Source: Comamonas antarctica (lineage in GTDB: Bacteria > Pseudomonadota > Gammaproteobacteria > Burkholderiales > Burkholderiaceae_C). From it: a stretch of DNA of 64,000 bases. Shown here in pieces: positions 10,706 to 20,021 of the stretch. The stretch covers positions 1,977,501-2,041,500 of the forward strand of contig NZ_CP054840.1 in NCBI RefSeq assembly GCF_013363755.1, in the 5' to 3' direction. Position numbers and translations under genes: made by a program. The notes beneath the pieces are model-generated. The model made no database searches. It worked only from the letters and a program-made list of their open reading frames with translations, and was not told where the DNA came from. The stretch's first letter is position 1. The number at the start of each line of letters is the position of its first letter.

Positions 10706-12025
10706 ATGCATCCCAAGCTCGAGATCACGCCGCAGACGGCGCTCATCGATGTGCCGCGCCGCATCGCGCTGCACGGGTTGGCCGCGGGCCAGCCGGTCAC
10801 GCTGCAGACCCGCACGCTGCGCGGCCCGCAGGTCGAGTGGAGTTCCAAAGCCCGCTTCATCGCGGATGCCGAGGGCTGCGTGGACCTGACACGCGACGCG
10901 CCGGTGAGCGGCAGCTACAGCGGGGTCTCGGCCATGGGGCTGGTCTGGTCGCAGGTCCAGCACCCCGAGGATGCATCGCATGACCCTTTCGCCCAGGAGC
11001 CCAGTGCCGCGCTGACCACCGAGGTGCGCGCGCTGCTTGAGGACGGCCAGGTGCTCACCGGCCATTTCGTGCAGCAGCTTGCAGCCGCGGGCGTCACGCG
11101 CCGCGAGGTGCGCGACGACGGCCTGTCGGCCGTGCTGTTCACGCCCGCCACCCCGGGCCCGCACCCGGTGGTGATGGTGCTCAACGGCTCGGGCGGCGGC
11201 ATCAACGAGCCGCGCGCCGCGCTGTACGCCTCGCGCGGCTACGCGGCGCTGGCCGTGGGCTACTTCAAGTGCCCGGGGCGGTCCGACTACATTTCGGACA
11301 CGCACCTCGAGTACTTCGAGACCGCGCTGCAGTGGATCCACCGCGAACTCCAGCCCAGGGACGGCTTCGTCGCCCTGAGCGGCCAGTCGCGCGGGGGCGA
11401 GCTGGTGCTGCTGCTGGGCTCGCTGTTCCCCGATATGGTCAAGGCCGTGATCGGCTACGTCCCCAGCGCCTTCGTGCACTGCGCCCAGAACGCCTGCGAC
11501 CCCGCCATCGGGCGCGAAGGCCCGGCCTGGATCTTCCGCGGCCAGCCCATCGCCGACATCTGGACCCACAACCGCACGGCCACCTGGGAGCCCTGGGACA
11601 ACGGCCCCGAGCCGCGGCGCCACACCGCGGCCATGCTCTCCGCGCTGCAGGATCCCGACGCCGTCGAGCGCGCCCGCATCCGCGTGGAACGCATCGATGG
11701 CCCGGTCATGCTGCTGTCCGCGACCGATGACGGCTCCTGGCCCTCGTCGCTCTACGGCAAGATGGTCAAGGACCACCTCGCCGCCAACAGGCATCCTTTC
11801 CCGGTCGAACACCACGACTGGGAAGGGGGCGGCCATGCCATCCTGTTCCCGTATGTTCCGACCACGCATCTGTTCTACGCCCATCCGGTGTCCAAGCGCC
11901 TGAGCACCTCGGGCGGTACGCCGGCCGTGAATGCGCTGGCCAACGAGCAGTCGTGGATTGCCGTGCAGGCTTTTCTGGCCCGGGCCACGGCGGCGCAGGC
12001 GGAGCGTGCAAAGGCCCGCTCCTAA
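10706..12025 (+). CDS. Acyl-CoA thioester hydrolase/BAAT-family alpha/beta hydrolase
   Basis: The 439-residue protein has the two-domain BAAT layout. An N-terminal beta-sandwich (about 1-130) is followed by an alpha/beta-hydrolase domain. The nucleophile elbow reads GQSRGG with Ser at residue 228. A candidate acid Asp lies in SATDDGSW and the His in GGGHAILF. Family members cleave acyl-CoA thioesters or transfer acyl groups to amino acids. It follows the binding-protein gene by 12 bp, so it is probably in the same operon and acts on an imported or oxidised substrate. The actual acyl substrate is unknown. Confidence 0.82.
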   Translation: MHPKLEITPQTALIDVPRRIALHGLAAGQPVTLQTRTLRGPQVEWSSKARFIADAEGCVDLTRDAPVSGSYSGVSAMGLVWSQVQHPEDASHDPFAQEPSAALTTEVRALLEDGQVLTGHFVQQLAAAGVTRREVRDDGLSAVLFTPATPGPHPVVMVLNGSGGGINEPRAALYASRGYAALAVGYFKCPGRSDYISDTHLEYFETALQWIHRELQPRDGFVALSGQSRGGELVLLLGSLFPDMVKAVIGYVPSAFVHCAQNACDPAIGREGPAWIFRGQPIADIWTHNRTATWEPWDNGPEPRRHTAAMLSALQDPDAVERARIRVERIDGPVMLLSATDDGSWPSSLYGKMVKDHLAANRHPFPVEHHDWEGGGHAILFPYVPTTHLFYAHPVSKRLSTSGGTPAVNALANEQSWIAVQAFLARATAAQAERAKARS

Positions 12026-12103
12026 AAACATGAAAGTGGACGCTCATGTTCGACATGACTCACCACCAAGGCTGAATTCAAGCTCATCACGCACGCTGAA
12101 AGT

Positions 12104-12127
12104 CGTTCGTTCTGAGCCTGTCGAAGG
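12104..12127 (-). repeat. Short interspersed repeat, minus orientation
   Basis: The plus strand reads CGTTCGTTCTGAGCCTGTCG followed by AAGG, the reverse complement of the repeat family seen at 1876 and 20022. It ends directly at an in-frame ATG (12128) of the following gene. Confidence 0.7.
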
Positions 12128-12166
12128 ATGAACGGCCCTTCTCAAAACCCGAAACTGCTTCGTCAC

Positions 12167-13285
12167 ATGCCGCAACTTCTCACCCCCGACCTCATCGACA
12201 CCCTCGCCCAGCTGGACCAATCCCCCGCCGTCAAGGCCATCCGCCACCAGCGCAACAAGGTCGTAGACGCCACCCAAGGCAGCTATGACCAGCTGTTCGA
12301 CCCCGCCCTGCCCGGCCTGACGTTGGGCGAACGCCTGCGCGTGGCCCAGACCGTGTGCCAGCTCAGCGGCAGCCAGCGCCTGGGCGCGCACTACGCGCAG
12401 CAACTGGCTGGGCTTCAAGACCCCGTCACCCATCCTGCGCGCGAAGCGGCGCTGCAGCAGTTCGCCACGCTGCTGACGCGCAAGCCCGTCGAAGGCGACC
12501 GCGGCAGCATCGACGCGCTCTTGGCCGCGGGACTGCAGCCGCCCGAGATCATCGCCCTCGCCCAGCTGATTGCCTTCCTGAGCTACCAGGTCCGCGTGGT
12601 CGCCGGTCTGCAAGCCCTCGCGGCGCTGGGCGACGACCTGCTGGCCGAGCCGGCCGCAGCCGCCCCGTCCGAGCCCTTTGTGCACCCGCACCACCTGCCC
12701 AAGCCCGGCGAAGTGCTGCGCATCAATGGTTTCACCAGCGAGACCCTGGGCTGGAAAGCCTGGGTGCCGGTGGTCAAGCTCGAGGAAGCCACGCCCGAGC
12801 AGCTGGCCATTCTCGAAGCCAGCCACCCCTCGGCCAAGACCAGCGACTACTATCTGTCGCTGATCCATCAGCCGCAGATCCTGCAGGAACGCTCGGTGGT
12901 GTTCAACGCGATCATGTATGCACCCGGCGGCCTGTCGCGCGCGGAGCGCGAACTGGTCAGCGCCGCGGTGTCGGTCATCAACGGCTGTGTCTACTGCGCC
13001 TCGGTCCACGCCCAGCGCTTCGAGCAGCTGGCCAAGCGCAACGACGCCATTGCCCAGGTGTTCGACAACCCGCACACCGCCGGCACCAACGCGCGCGAGA
13101 AGGCTCTGGTGCAGTTCGCCATCGACCTGACCGAAGCGCCCAACGAACTCAGCGGCGAGCGCCTGCAGGCCTTGCGCGAAGCCGGCCTGAGCCATCTGGA
13201 AATCCTCGATGCCCTGCATGCCGCAGCCATCTTCGCCTGGGCCAACCGCCTGATGCTCAACCTGGGCGAAGCCGTGCATCCCTGA
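12167..13285 (+). CDS. Fused CMD-domain/alkylhydroperoxidase-like protein
   Basis: The 372-residue protein joins two carboxymuconolactone-decarboxylase-type halves. The N-terminal half (about 1-175) resembles the Avi_7170-type CMD family and the C-terminal half (about 185-372) the Avi_7169-type peroxidase family. The second half has the AhpD-type redox motif CVYCASVH with Cys at 274 and 277 and His at 281. From memory, separate genes of these two families tend to lie near peptide-type ABC importers and flavin enzymes, as here. I start at the ATG at 12167 because family homology begins there. An in-frame ATG at 12128 exists but abuts a repeat and would add 13 unconserved residues. Confidence 0.72.
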   Translation: MPQLLTPDLIDTLAQLDQSPAVKAIRHQRNKVVDATQGSYDQLFDPALPGLTLGERLRVAQTVCQLSGSQRLGAHYAQQLAGLQDPVTHPAREAALQQFATLLTRKPVEGDRGSIDALLAAGLQPPEIIALAQLIAFLSYQVRVVAGLQALAALGDDLLAEPAAAAPSEPFVHPHHLPKPGEVLRINGFTSETLGWKAWVPVVKLEEATPEQLAILEASHPSAKTSDYYLSLIHQPQILQERSVVFNAIMYAPGGLSRAERELVSAAVSVINGCVYCASVHAQRFEQLAKRNDAIAQVFDNPHTAGTNAREKALVQFAIDLTEAPNELSGERLQALREAGLSHLEILDALHAAAIFAWANRLMLNLGEAVHP

Positions 13286-13378
13286 GCAGCATTGCCGGAC
13301 GCCGGCGGCAGCAATGCAACCGGCGCGCCTACAGCTGCCGGCATTGCCGCCCGGCTTGGTCCCGGCGCATGCCCAGGC

Positions 13379-13397
13379 AAAGTGGAATCTCCACTTT
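13379..13397 (+). promoter_or_regulatory. Hairpin just before the ribosome-binding site of the nuclease gene
   Basis: AAAGTGGA-ATC-TCCACTTT is a perfect 8-bp stem with a 3-base loop, placed 4 bases before the GGAGG ribosome-binding site at 13401-13405. It could be an operator, a translational attenuator or a weak terminator for the upstream operon. Confidence 0.45.
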
Positions 13398-13412
13398 TCT
13401 GGAGGACATCCC

Positions 13413-14183
13413 ATGGCGACACACCCGGCTGAATCACCGCTGCGCAGGCCTCTGTGGCGACTGTTGATGGCGGCGGCGCTGCTGCCCGCCTCCATTCCGG
13501 CGAGGTCTGCGCCAGCGGCCGAGCGCGTGGCCACCGAGTTTGCGCAGTGCAAGCATTTCTTTCCGGCCGGGCTGCCGCCCATGGTTCCCAGGGCCCCGTT
13601 GCAGCGCGAGCTGTGCTTCAGCGACTTCGCGATACTGCACAGCGGCGACACCAAGACACCGGTGTTCGTGGCCGAACACCTGAACCGCAGCATCCTGCGC
13701 GAGGCGCGCAGCATCCCGCGCAGCGATCACTTCTATGCCGAGGCCCGGCTGCCCGGCGAGGAGCGCGCCGAGATCGACGACTACCGCAACTCCGGCTATT
13801 CCCGCGGCCATATGGTGCCCGCTGGCGACATGGGCACGCTGCATGGCAAGGCCCAGACCTTCAGCCTGGCCAACATGGCGCCCCAGGACGTGGAGCTCAA
13901 CAACGGGGCCTGGAACGACATCGAGCAGGCCACGCGCCGCTATGTGCAACGCGCCCAGGGCAGCGTCTATGTATTCACCGGGCCGGTGTTTTCCGCGCCC
14001 GCCCAGACGATTGGCGCCAGCGGCGTGCAGGTGCCGCAGTTCTTCTACAAGCTGGTCTACGACGCCAGCAACGGGAAAAGCTGGGCGCATTGGCAGGCCA
14101 ACGAGCCCACGCGCCGGGTCAGCGAGCCGAGCAGCTATGAGGAACTGGTGCGGCGCACGGGGATCGAATTCGTGCCGCGTTGA
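13413..14183 (+). CDS. Secreted DNA/RNA non-specific endonuclease (NUC1 family)
   Basis: The 256-residue protein has a signal-peptide-like N-terminus (a basic start, then WRLLMAAALLPASIPARSA). The catalytic domain has the ββα-metal motif in the form SRGHMVPAGDM, with the catalytic His at residue 133. The usual DRGH reads SRGH. The metal-ligand Asn region reads NMAPQDVELNNGAWNDIE, as in Serratia-type nucleases. The ATG at 13413 has a GGAGG ribosome-binding site 7 bases upstream. The enzyme would degrade extracellular or periplasmic nucleic acid. No inhibitor gene is adjacent. Confidence 0.85.
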   Translation: MATHPAESPLRRPLWRLLMAAALLPASIPARSAPAAERVATEFAQCKHFFPAGLPPMVPRAPLQRELCFSDFAILHSGDTKTPVFVAEHLNRSILREARSIPRSDHFYAEARLPGEERAEIDDYRNSGYSRGHMVPAGDMGTLHGKAQTFSLANMAPQDVELNNGAWNDIEQATRRYVQRAQGSVYVFTGPVFSAPAQTIGASGVQVPQFFYKLVYDASNGKSWAHWQANEPTRRVSEPSSYEELVRRTGIEFVPR

Positions 14184-14449
14184 CCGACGTCCGCGGCTTC
14201 GGGCTTGGGGAAATCCGGCTTTCACCCGGTCCGTGCAGCGCAATCCTGGGAATCAGGCCCGCTTGCCAAAGCCTTGGCCGTGAAGGTTTGCGCCGCCGTG
14301 TGCACAATACCGCTTTGGATCTTTGACATCTCTGAGCGGAACGCGCAGATCCGCCAACTGCGCGCGGCTGCACGGCGAGGCATTGCAATGTGGCTGGGGC
14401 GCGTGTTTCAGAATCCCATCACCCGGTCCCCAAGCGGCAGACCTGACCC

Positions 14450-15475
14450 ATGAATTCGCAAGTTACCCAAGAAAATCAACAAGTTGCATTGAACTGGCGC
14501 ATGTCCGTCGCGCCCATGATGGACTGGACCGACCGCCACTGCCGCTACCTCCACCGGCTGCTGACGCGCCACACGCTGCTCTATACCGAGATGGTCACTA
14601 CGGGCGCGCTGCTGCATGGCGACGTGCCGCGGCACCTGCGTTTCAATACCGAGGAGCATCCGCTGGCACTGCAGCTGGGCGGCAGCGAGCCGGCCGACCT
14701 TGCGCGCAGCGCGCAGCTGGGCGAGCAGTGGGGATATGACGAGATCAACCTCAACTGCGGCTGCCCCAGCGAGCGCGTGCAGCGCGGCGCGTTTGGCGCT
14801 TGCCTGATGAACGAGGCTTCGCTCGTCGCGGAAGGCGTGAAGGCCATGCGCGATGCAGTGCGGATTCCGGTGACCGTCAAGCACCGTATCGGCATCGACA
14901 AGAACGAAAGCTACGACTTCGTGCGCGATTTCATCGGCACGGTGGCCGACGCCGGTTGCGAGGTGTTCATCGTGCATGCGCGCAATGCCTGGCTCAAGGG
15001 TCTATCGCCCAAGGAGAACCGCGAAGTGCCGCCGCTGCGCTATGAAGTGGTGGCGCAGCTCAAGCGCGAGTTTCCGCAGCTGACCATTGCCATCAACGGC
15101 GGGTTCAAGGACAGCGCGTCGGTGGCCGAGCAACTGGAAGTGGTTGACGGCGTCATGGTCGGGCGCGAGGCCTATCACAACCCCTGGTGGCTGGCGCACT
15201 GGGACGCGCAGTTCTATGGCGCAGCGCCAAATGAACTCACGCGCGAGGCGGTCGAGGAGCAAATGGTCGATTACATGGAGCGCGAGGCGCGCGAGCACGG
15301 TACGCACTGGTACAGCATTGCGCGCCACATGCTTGGCCTGCGCCATGGCCTGCCGGGGGCGCGCCGCTGGCGCCAGGTCTGGAGCGATCACCGGCTCAAG
15401 GGATTGCCGGCACGCGAGGTCATGGCCATTGCGCGCGGCCTGCGCACCGAGGACATGGGGCTGAAGGTCGGCTGA
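14450..15475 (+). CDS. dusA: tRNA-dihydrouridine(20/20a) synthase DusA
   Basis: The 341-residue FMN enzyme reduces U20/U20a in the tRNA D-loop. The N-terminal SVAPMMDWTDRHCRYLHRL and EMVTTGALLHGD are diagnostic of DusA within the Dus family, and the catalytic Cys is in NCGCPS (Cys105). The phosphate-binding region reads GVMVGREAYHNPW. The ATG at 14450 is the natural start. The 266-bp space upstream contains a TTGACA at 14323-14328 but no convincing -10 partner. It stands alone on its strand, followed by phaZ after 114 bp. Confidence 0.95.
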   Translation: MNSQVTQENQQVALNWRMSVAPMMDWTDRHCRYLHRLLTRHTLLYTEMVTTGALLHGDVPRHLRFNTEEHPLALQLGGSEPADLARSAQLGEQWGYDEINLNCGCPSERVQRGAFGACLMNEASLVAEGVKAMRDAVRIPVTVKHRIGIDKNESYDFVRDFIGTVADAGCEVFIVHARNAWLKGLSPKENREVPPLRYEVVAQLKREFPQLTIAINGGFKDSASVAEQLEVVDGVMVGREAYHNPWWLAHWDAQFYGAAPNELTREAVEEQMVDYMEREAREHGTHWYSIARHMLGLRHGLPGARRWRQVWSDHRLKGLPAREVMAIARGLRTEDMGLKVG

Positions 15476-15557
15476 GCAGTTCGCTGACAGCCGTCTTAGC
15501 CGTGCTGCAAGCGTTGGCACGCGTGGATGCGTCACACTTCCGTGCCAGACAAATGCT

Positions 15558-15575
15558 ATATTGCACTGCAACATA
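15558..15575. promoter_or_regulatory. Candidate PHB-regulator operator upstream of phaZ
   Basis: The 18-mer ATATTGCACTGCAACATA contains the palindrome TTGCA-C-TGCAA and overlaps a TATATT that could serve as the phaZ -10 element. The same motif with two differences occurs before phaA at 28486-28503. TGCA-type palindromes are the kind of site used by PhaR-type regulators in other proteobacteria. The assignment is inference. Confidence 0.5.
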
Positions 15576-15589
15576 ACAAGGTTTTGCCC

Positions 15590-17131
15590 ATGCTCTACCA
15601 ACTGTATGAGACCCAGCGCTCCCTCGTGGAGCCCTTCGCCGACTTTGCGCTCGCGGCCTCCAAGCTGTACAGCAATCCATTGTCGCCCTTCAGCCAGACG
15701 CCGCTGTCCCAGCGCATCTCGGCGGGTTTCGAGCTGTTCTACCGGCTTGGCAAAGACTACGAGAAACCCCAGTTCGGCATCACCACGGTCGATGTCGAGG
15801 GCGTTGGCGTGACCATCATGGAGCGGGTCGAGATCGACAAGCCGTTTTGCGAGCTGCGGCGCTTCAAGCGCTTCACCGATGACGCCGCCACGCTGCAGAC
15901 CATGCTGGCGCAGCCCGCGGTGCTGATCGTCGCGCCGCTGTCGGGGCATTACGCCACGCTGCTGCGCGATACCGTGCGCAGCATGCTGTCCGACCACAAG
16001 GTCTATATCACCGACTGGAAGAACGCGCGCATGGTGCCGCTAGACCAGGGCGTGTTCCATCTCGACGACTATGTGAACTATGTGCAGGAGTTCATACGCC
16101 ACTTGCAGGGCCAGTACGGCAGCTGCCATGTGGTCAGCGTGTGCCAGCCCACGGTGCCGGTGCTTGCCGCGGTGTCGCTGATGGCCAGCCGTGGCGAGCC
16201 CACGCCGCTGACGCTCACCATGATGGGCGGCCCCATCGATGCCCGGCTGTCGCCGACCGCGGTCAACAACCTGGCCACGAACCACAGCTACGAGTGGTTC
16301 GAGAACAATGTGATCCACCAGGTGCCGTCGAACTATCCCGGCGCGGGCCGGCGCGTGTACCCCGGCTTCCTGCAGCACACGGGGTTTGTCGCGATGAACC
16401 CGGATCGGCACGCAACCAGCCACTACGATTATTTCAAGAGCCTGCTCAAGGGCGACGACGCCGGCGGCGAGGCGCACCGCAAGTTCTACGACGAGTACAA
16501 CGCCGTGCTCGACATGGATGCGGCCTATTACCTCGAGACCATCCACACCGTGTTCCAGGACTTCTCATTGGTCAAGGGCACCTGGGATGTGAAGTCGCCC
16601 GAAGGCGTGCCGGAGCGCGTGCGTCCGCAGGACATCACGCGCAGCGCCATCCTGACCATCGAGGGTGAGCTCGACGACATCTCGGGCGCGGGCCAGACCC
16701 GTGCCGCACATGCGCTGTGCACCGGCGTCGCGCCGCAAGACCACGCGCATATCGAGGTGGATGGCGCAGGCCATTACGGCATCTTCAGCGGCCGCCGCTG
16801 GCGCGACAAGGTGTATCCGCAGGTGCGTGACTTCATCCTGGCACACAGCACGCAGGCACCCGCCCCCATCGACGACGGCGTGGGCCACGACAGCCTGCCG
16901 GCGCGCAGTGCGCGCAAGGGCAAGGAGGTGGTGCTGGACCCTGCGGCCATCATCGAACTGCCCGCGGACCTGGCTGCCGACCTGGCGCAGGTCACGCCTC
17001 CCGACACCGCCAAGACGGTGCTGGAAACCGCGCTCGAGACCGCGCTGGCCCCCGAAACCGCCGAGCCAGGCCCGGCGGCCCAGGCTCCCGAGCCGCCCAA
17101 GCGCAAAGCGCGCGGGCCGCGCCGCACATAA
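15590..17131 (+). CDS. phaZ: Intracellular polyhydroxybutyrate depolymerase PhaZ with long C-terminal tail
   Basis: The 513-residue protein matches the PhaZ1-type intracellular PHB depolymerases, which mobilise stored granules. The active-site Cys is in [10 protein letters not shown] (Cys185). A candidate Asp lies in the [11 protein letters not shown] region and the His in [11 protein letters not shown]. The family usually ends near residue 410-420. Here about 92 extra residues follow, Ala/Pro/Glu-rich and ending in a basic [12 protein letters not shown]. The tail could bind granules, phasins or nucleic acid, which is speculation. The start at 15590 is the only ATG giving the family N-terminus. 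Confidence 0.9.
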   Translation: MLYQLYETQRSLVEPFADFALAASKLYSNPLSPFSQTPLSQRISAGFELFYRLGKDYEKPQFGITTVDVEGVGVTIMERVEIDKPFCELRRFKRFTDDAATLQTMLAQPAVLIVAPLSGHYATLLRDTVRSMLSDHKVYITDWKNARMVPLDQGVFHLDDYVNYVQEFIRHLQGQYGSCHVVSVCQPTVPVLAAVSLMASRGEPTPLTLTMMGGPIDARLSPTAVNNLATNHSYEWFENNVIHQVPSNYPGAGRRVYPGFLQHTGFVAMNPDRHATSHYDYFKSLLKGDDAGGEAHRKFYDEYNAVLDMDAAYYLETIHTVFQDFSLVKGTWDVKSPEGVPERVRPQDITRSAILTIEGELDDISGAGQTRAAHALCTGVAPQDHAHIEVDGAGHYGIFSGRRWRDKVYPQVRDFILAHSTQAPAPIDDGVGHDSLPARSARKGKEVVLDPAAIIELPADLAADLAQVTPPDTAKTVLETALETALAPETAEPGPAAQAPEPPKRKARGPRRT

Positions 17132-17145
17132 GGAAGGAAGCGTCG

Positions 17146-17811
17146 ATGTCCGCCTCCGCCTTGCAAGGCCTGGCGGCTCGCATCGACGCCGCCTTGCCGC
17201 AGACCCAGTGCACGCGCTGCGGCTATCCCGACTGCGCCGCCTACGCGCAGGCTATTGCCGACGGGACTGCCGCGATCAACCAATGCCCGCCCGGCGGTGC
17301 CGAAGGCATTGCGCGGCTTTCGGCCATTACCGGGCAGCCGCCGCTGCCCCTGTCCGAAGCGCACGGCCACGAGTCGCCGCGCGCGCTGGCCGTGATCGAT
17401 GAGAACTGGTGCATCGGCTGCACGCTGTGCATCAAGGCCTGCCCCACCGACGCCATCGTCGGCGCCAACAAGCGCATGCATACCGTGATTGCGCCGCACT
17501 GCACGGGCTGCGAACTGTGCATTCCCGTCTGCCCCGTCGACTGCATCACCCTCGAGCCCGCCAGCGGCGCCGCGACCGGCTGGGCGGCCTGGTCACCGGC
17601 CCAGGCGCAGCATGCACTGGAGCGCTATGCGCGGCGCCAGCAACGGCTGGACGCGTCCCGGCGCGCGGCGGCGCCCAAGGCGGCAATGGCGGCGGGACTG
17701 GAGGTGGCGCTGGCGCCAGTGGCCGAGGCGCAGGCCGCGCCCGTCGATGCCAAAAAGGCGGCCATCGCTGCCGCCCTGGCACGCGCCCGCGCACAGCGGG
17801 CGCAGTCTTGA
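17146..17811 (+). CDS. rnfB: RnfB-like ferredoxin (two 4Fe-4S clusters plus N-terminal Fe-S domain)
   Basis: The 221-residue protein has the RnfB/RsxB Fe-S domain CTRCGYPDC with a further Cys near residue 46. Two ferredoxin cluster motifs, [12 protein letters not shown] and [12 protein letters not shown], follow at about residues 88-130. The Ala-rich tail is variable. The N-terminal membrane helix of true RnfB is absent and no other rnf genes are in the window, so this is a soluble orphan electron carrier, as in many Burkholderiales. It starts 14 bp after phaZ. Partner enzymes are unknown. Confidence 0.82.
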   Translation: MSASALQGLAARIDAALPQTQCTRCGYPDCAAYAQAIADGTAAINQCPPGGAEGIARLSAITGQPPLPLSEAHGHESPRALAVIDENWCIGCTLCIKACPTDAIVGANKRMHTVIAPHCTGCELCIPVCPVDCITLEPASGAATGWAAWSPAQAQHALERYARRQQRLDASRRAAAPKAAMAAGLEVALAPVAEAQAAPVDAKKAAIAAALARARAQRAQS

Positions 17812-17925
17812 GCTCTGGCAGATGGCGCTGAGCCGTGCGCCGAACATGGCGCCGAAACGCGGGCTTGGCGCCGCGGAATGAAGCATGTGTGCCGGCACAG
17901 GCACGCGGCCTGCAACGACTTCAGC

Positions 17926-17958
17926 ATTGCCCGCTCCAGCATGGATAATGCGGGCAAT
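17926..17958 (+). promoter_or_regulatory. Inverted repeat with GATAAT element overlapping the dapC start codon
   Basis: ATTGCCCGC at 17926-17934 is exactly complementary to GCGGGCAAT at 17950-17958, whose last bases include the AT of the dapC ATG. A GATAAT at 17943-17948 lies 8 bases before the ATG, where it would direct a leaderless transcript. The -35 region (TTCAGC) is weak. Confidence 0.4.
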
Positions 17959-19162
17959 GAATCCCCTGCTCTCCCACCTGCAGCCCTATCCGTTCGAACG
18001 GCTGCGCCAGCTTTTCGCGGGGGTCACGCCCGCGCCCGAATATCGGCCCATCAGCCTGGGCATTGGCGAGCCGCGCCACCCCACGCCGCCGTTCATCGAA
18101 CATGTGCTGGGCAACAGCCCGGGGGCGCTGGCCAAGTACCCGGCCACGGGTGGAGATCCGCGGCTGCGCGAGGCCTGCGCGCAGTGGATGAACCAGCGCT
18201 ACGGGCTCGCGCTCGATGCGGCCACGCAGGTGCTGCCGGTCAACGGTTCGCGCGAGGCGCTGTTCTCGTTTGCGCAGACGGTGATCGATCCCACGCAGCC
18301 CGGCGCCACGGTGGTGTGCCCGAATCCGTTCTATCAGATCTATGAAGGCGCCGCGCTGCTCGCCGGCGCGACGCCGGTGTACGTGCCCAGCGATCCGGCG
18401 CGCAACTTCGCGGTGGACTGGGACAGCGTGCCCGAGTCGGTCTGGCAGACCACGCAGCTGCTGTTCGTCTGCTCGCCGGGCAACCCCACGGGCGCGGTGA
18501 TGCCATTGTCCGAATGGGAAAAGCTGTTTGCGCTGTCCGACCGCCATGGCTTCGTGATTGCGTCCGACGAGTGCTACAGCGAGATCTATTTCCGTGAAGA
18601 AGCCCCGCTGGGCGGGCTTGAAGCCGCGCAGAAGCTGGGCCGCACCGATTTCAGGAACCTGGTGTCGTTCACCAGCCTGTCCAAACGCAGCAACGTGCCG
18701 GGCCTGCGCAGCGGTTTCGTGGCCGGCGACGCGGCGCTGATCAAGGCCTTCCTGCTGTACCGCACCTACCATGGCGGCGCGATGGGCCCGGCGGTGCAGG
18801 AAGCCAGCATTGCCGCCTGGAACGATGAAGCGCATGTGATCGAGAACCGGCGCCAGTACCGGCAGAAGTTTGCCGAGGTCACGCCGGTGCTTGAAAGCGT
18901 GATGGACGTGCGCCTGCCCGATGCGGGCTTCTACCTCTGGGCCGGCGTTCCCGAATCCCTGGGAATGGACGATACCGAGTTCGCACGCGCGCTCTATGCT
19001 CAATACAATGTCACCGTCCTGCCGGGCAGCTATCTGGCCCGTGATGTCGGCGGCCACAATCCCGGTGCGAACCGTGTGCGCATGGCCCTGGTGGCCGAGA
19101 CCGAGGAATGCCTCGAAGCGGCGCAGCGCATCGTCCAATTCATCCAAAACCTGAAGAAGTAA
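17957..19162 (+). CDS. dapC: Succinyldiaminopimelate aminotransferase DapC
   Basis: The 401-residue class I PLP aminotransferase converts N-succinyl-2-amino-6-ketopimelate to succinyl-diaminopimelate in lysine and peptidoglycan synthesis. Seen in the sequence are SLGIGEPRHPTP near the N-terminus, SPGNPTG, SDECYSEIYF, and the PLP Lys in SLSKRSNVPGLRSG (Lys243). The ATG at 17957 gives the family N-terminus MNPLLSHLQPYPF. It is followed by dapD after 6 bp and lies near dapE, which supports DapC rather than another aminotransferase. The start codon lies in an inverted repeat. Confidence 0.93.
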   Translation: MNPLLSHLQPYPFERLRQLFAGVTPAPEYRPISLGIGEPRHPTPPFIEHVLGNSPGALAKYPATGGDPRLREACAQWMNQRYGLALDAATQVLPVNGSREALFSFAQTVIDPTQPGATVVCPNPFYQIYEGAALLAGATPVYVPSDPARNFAVDWDSVPESVWQTTQLLFVCSPGNPTGAVMPLSEWEKLFALSDRHGFVIASDECYSEIYFREEAPLGGLEAAQKLGRTDFRNLVSFTSLSKRSNVPGLRSGFVAGDAALIKAFLLYRTYHGGAMGPAVQEASIAAWNDEAHVIENRRQYRQKFAEVTPVLESVMDVRLPDAGFYLWAGVPESLGMDDTEFARALYAQYNVTVLPGSYLARDVGGHNPGANRVRMALVAETEECLEAAQRIVQFIQNLKK

Positions 19163-19168
19163 GCTTCC

Positions 19169-19993
19169 ATGACTCAGCAATTGCAATCCATCATCGACGC
19201 CGCCTGGGAAAACCGCGCGAACCTGAGCAGCTCCAGCGCCCCCGCCGAAATCCTCGACGCGGTCGAACATGTGATCGTCCAGCTCGACGCGGGCCAGATG
19301 CGCGTGGCGACGCAGCAAGGCGTGGGCCAGTGGACCGTGCACCAGTGGATCAAGAAGGCCGTGCTGCTGTCGTTCCGCCTCAAGGACAACGAACTGATCA
19401 CCGCCGGCGGCCTGAACTTCTACGACAAGGTCCCGACCAAGTACCAGGGCATGTCCGAAGCCGAGATCGCCGCCACGGGCGTGCGCGTCGTGCCGCCCGC
19501 CGTCGCGCGCCGCGGCTCGTTCATGGCCAAGGGCGCGATCCTGATGCCTTCCTATGTGAACATCGGCGCCTACGTCGGCGAAGGCAGCATGGTCGACACC
19601 TGGGCCACGGTCGGCTCGTGCGCGCAAGTCGGCAAGAACGTCCACCTGTCGGGCGGCGTGGGCCTGGGCGGCGTGCTCGAACCCCTGCAAGCCAACCCCA
19701 CCATCATCGAAGACAACTGCTTCATCGGCGCGCGCTCCGAAGTCGTCGAAGGCGTGATCGTCGAGGAGAACTCGGTGATCTCGATGGGCGTGTACATCGG
19801 CCAGAGCACCCCGATCTATGACCGCGCCACGGGCGAGATCAGCTACGGCCGCGTGCCCGCGGGTTCCGTGGTGGTGTCGGGCAACCTGCCCAAGGACAAT
19901 GGCCGCTACAGCATGTATGCGGCGATCATCGTCAAGAAGGTCGATGCGAAGACGCGTTCGACGACCAGCCTGAACGATTTGCTGCGCGATTGA
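19169..19993 (+). CDS. dapD: Tetrahydrodipicolinate N-succinyltransferase DapD
   Basis: The 274-residue protein is the succinyltransferase that precedes DapC in the succinylase route to diaminopimelate. The left-handed beta-helix hexapeptide repeats are visible from about residue 110 ([29 protein letters not shown]), with [13 protein letters not shown] following. It begins 6 bp after dapC. Length matches the family exactly. Confidence 0.97.
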   Translation: MTQQLQSIIDAAWENRANLSSSSAPAEILDAVEHVIVQLDAGQMRVATQQGVGQWTVHQWIKKAVLLSFRLKDNELITAGGLNFYDKVPTKYQGMSEAEIAATGVRVVPPAVARRGSFMAKGAILMPSYVNIGAYVGEGSMVDTWATVGSCAQVGKNVHLSGGVGLGGVLEPLQANPTIIEDNCFIGARSEVVEGVIVEENSVISMGVYIGQSTPIYDRATGEISYGRVPAGSVVVSGNLPKDNGRYSMYAAIIVKKVDAKTRSTTSLNDLLRD

Positions 19994-20021
19994 GCTTGAT
20001 ATGTCGGGCGGGGCCTTTCAT

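Noticed and set aside
14323..14328. TTGACA as a dusA promoter -35 element
   Set aside because: No acceptable -10 lies 16-18 bases downstream.
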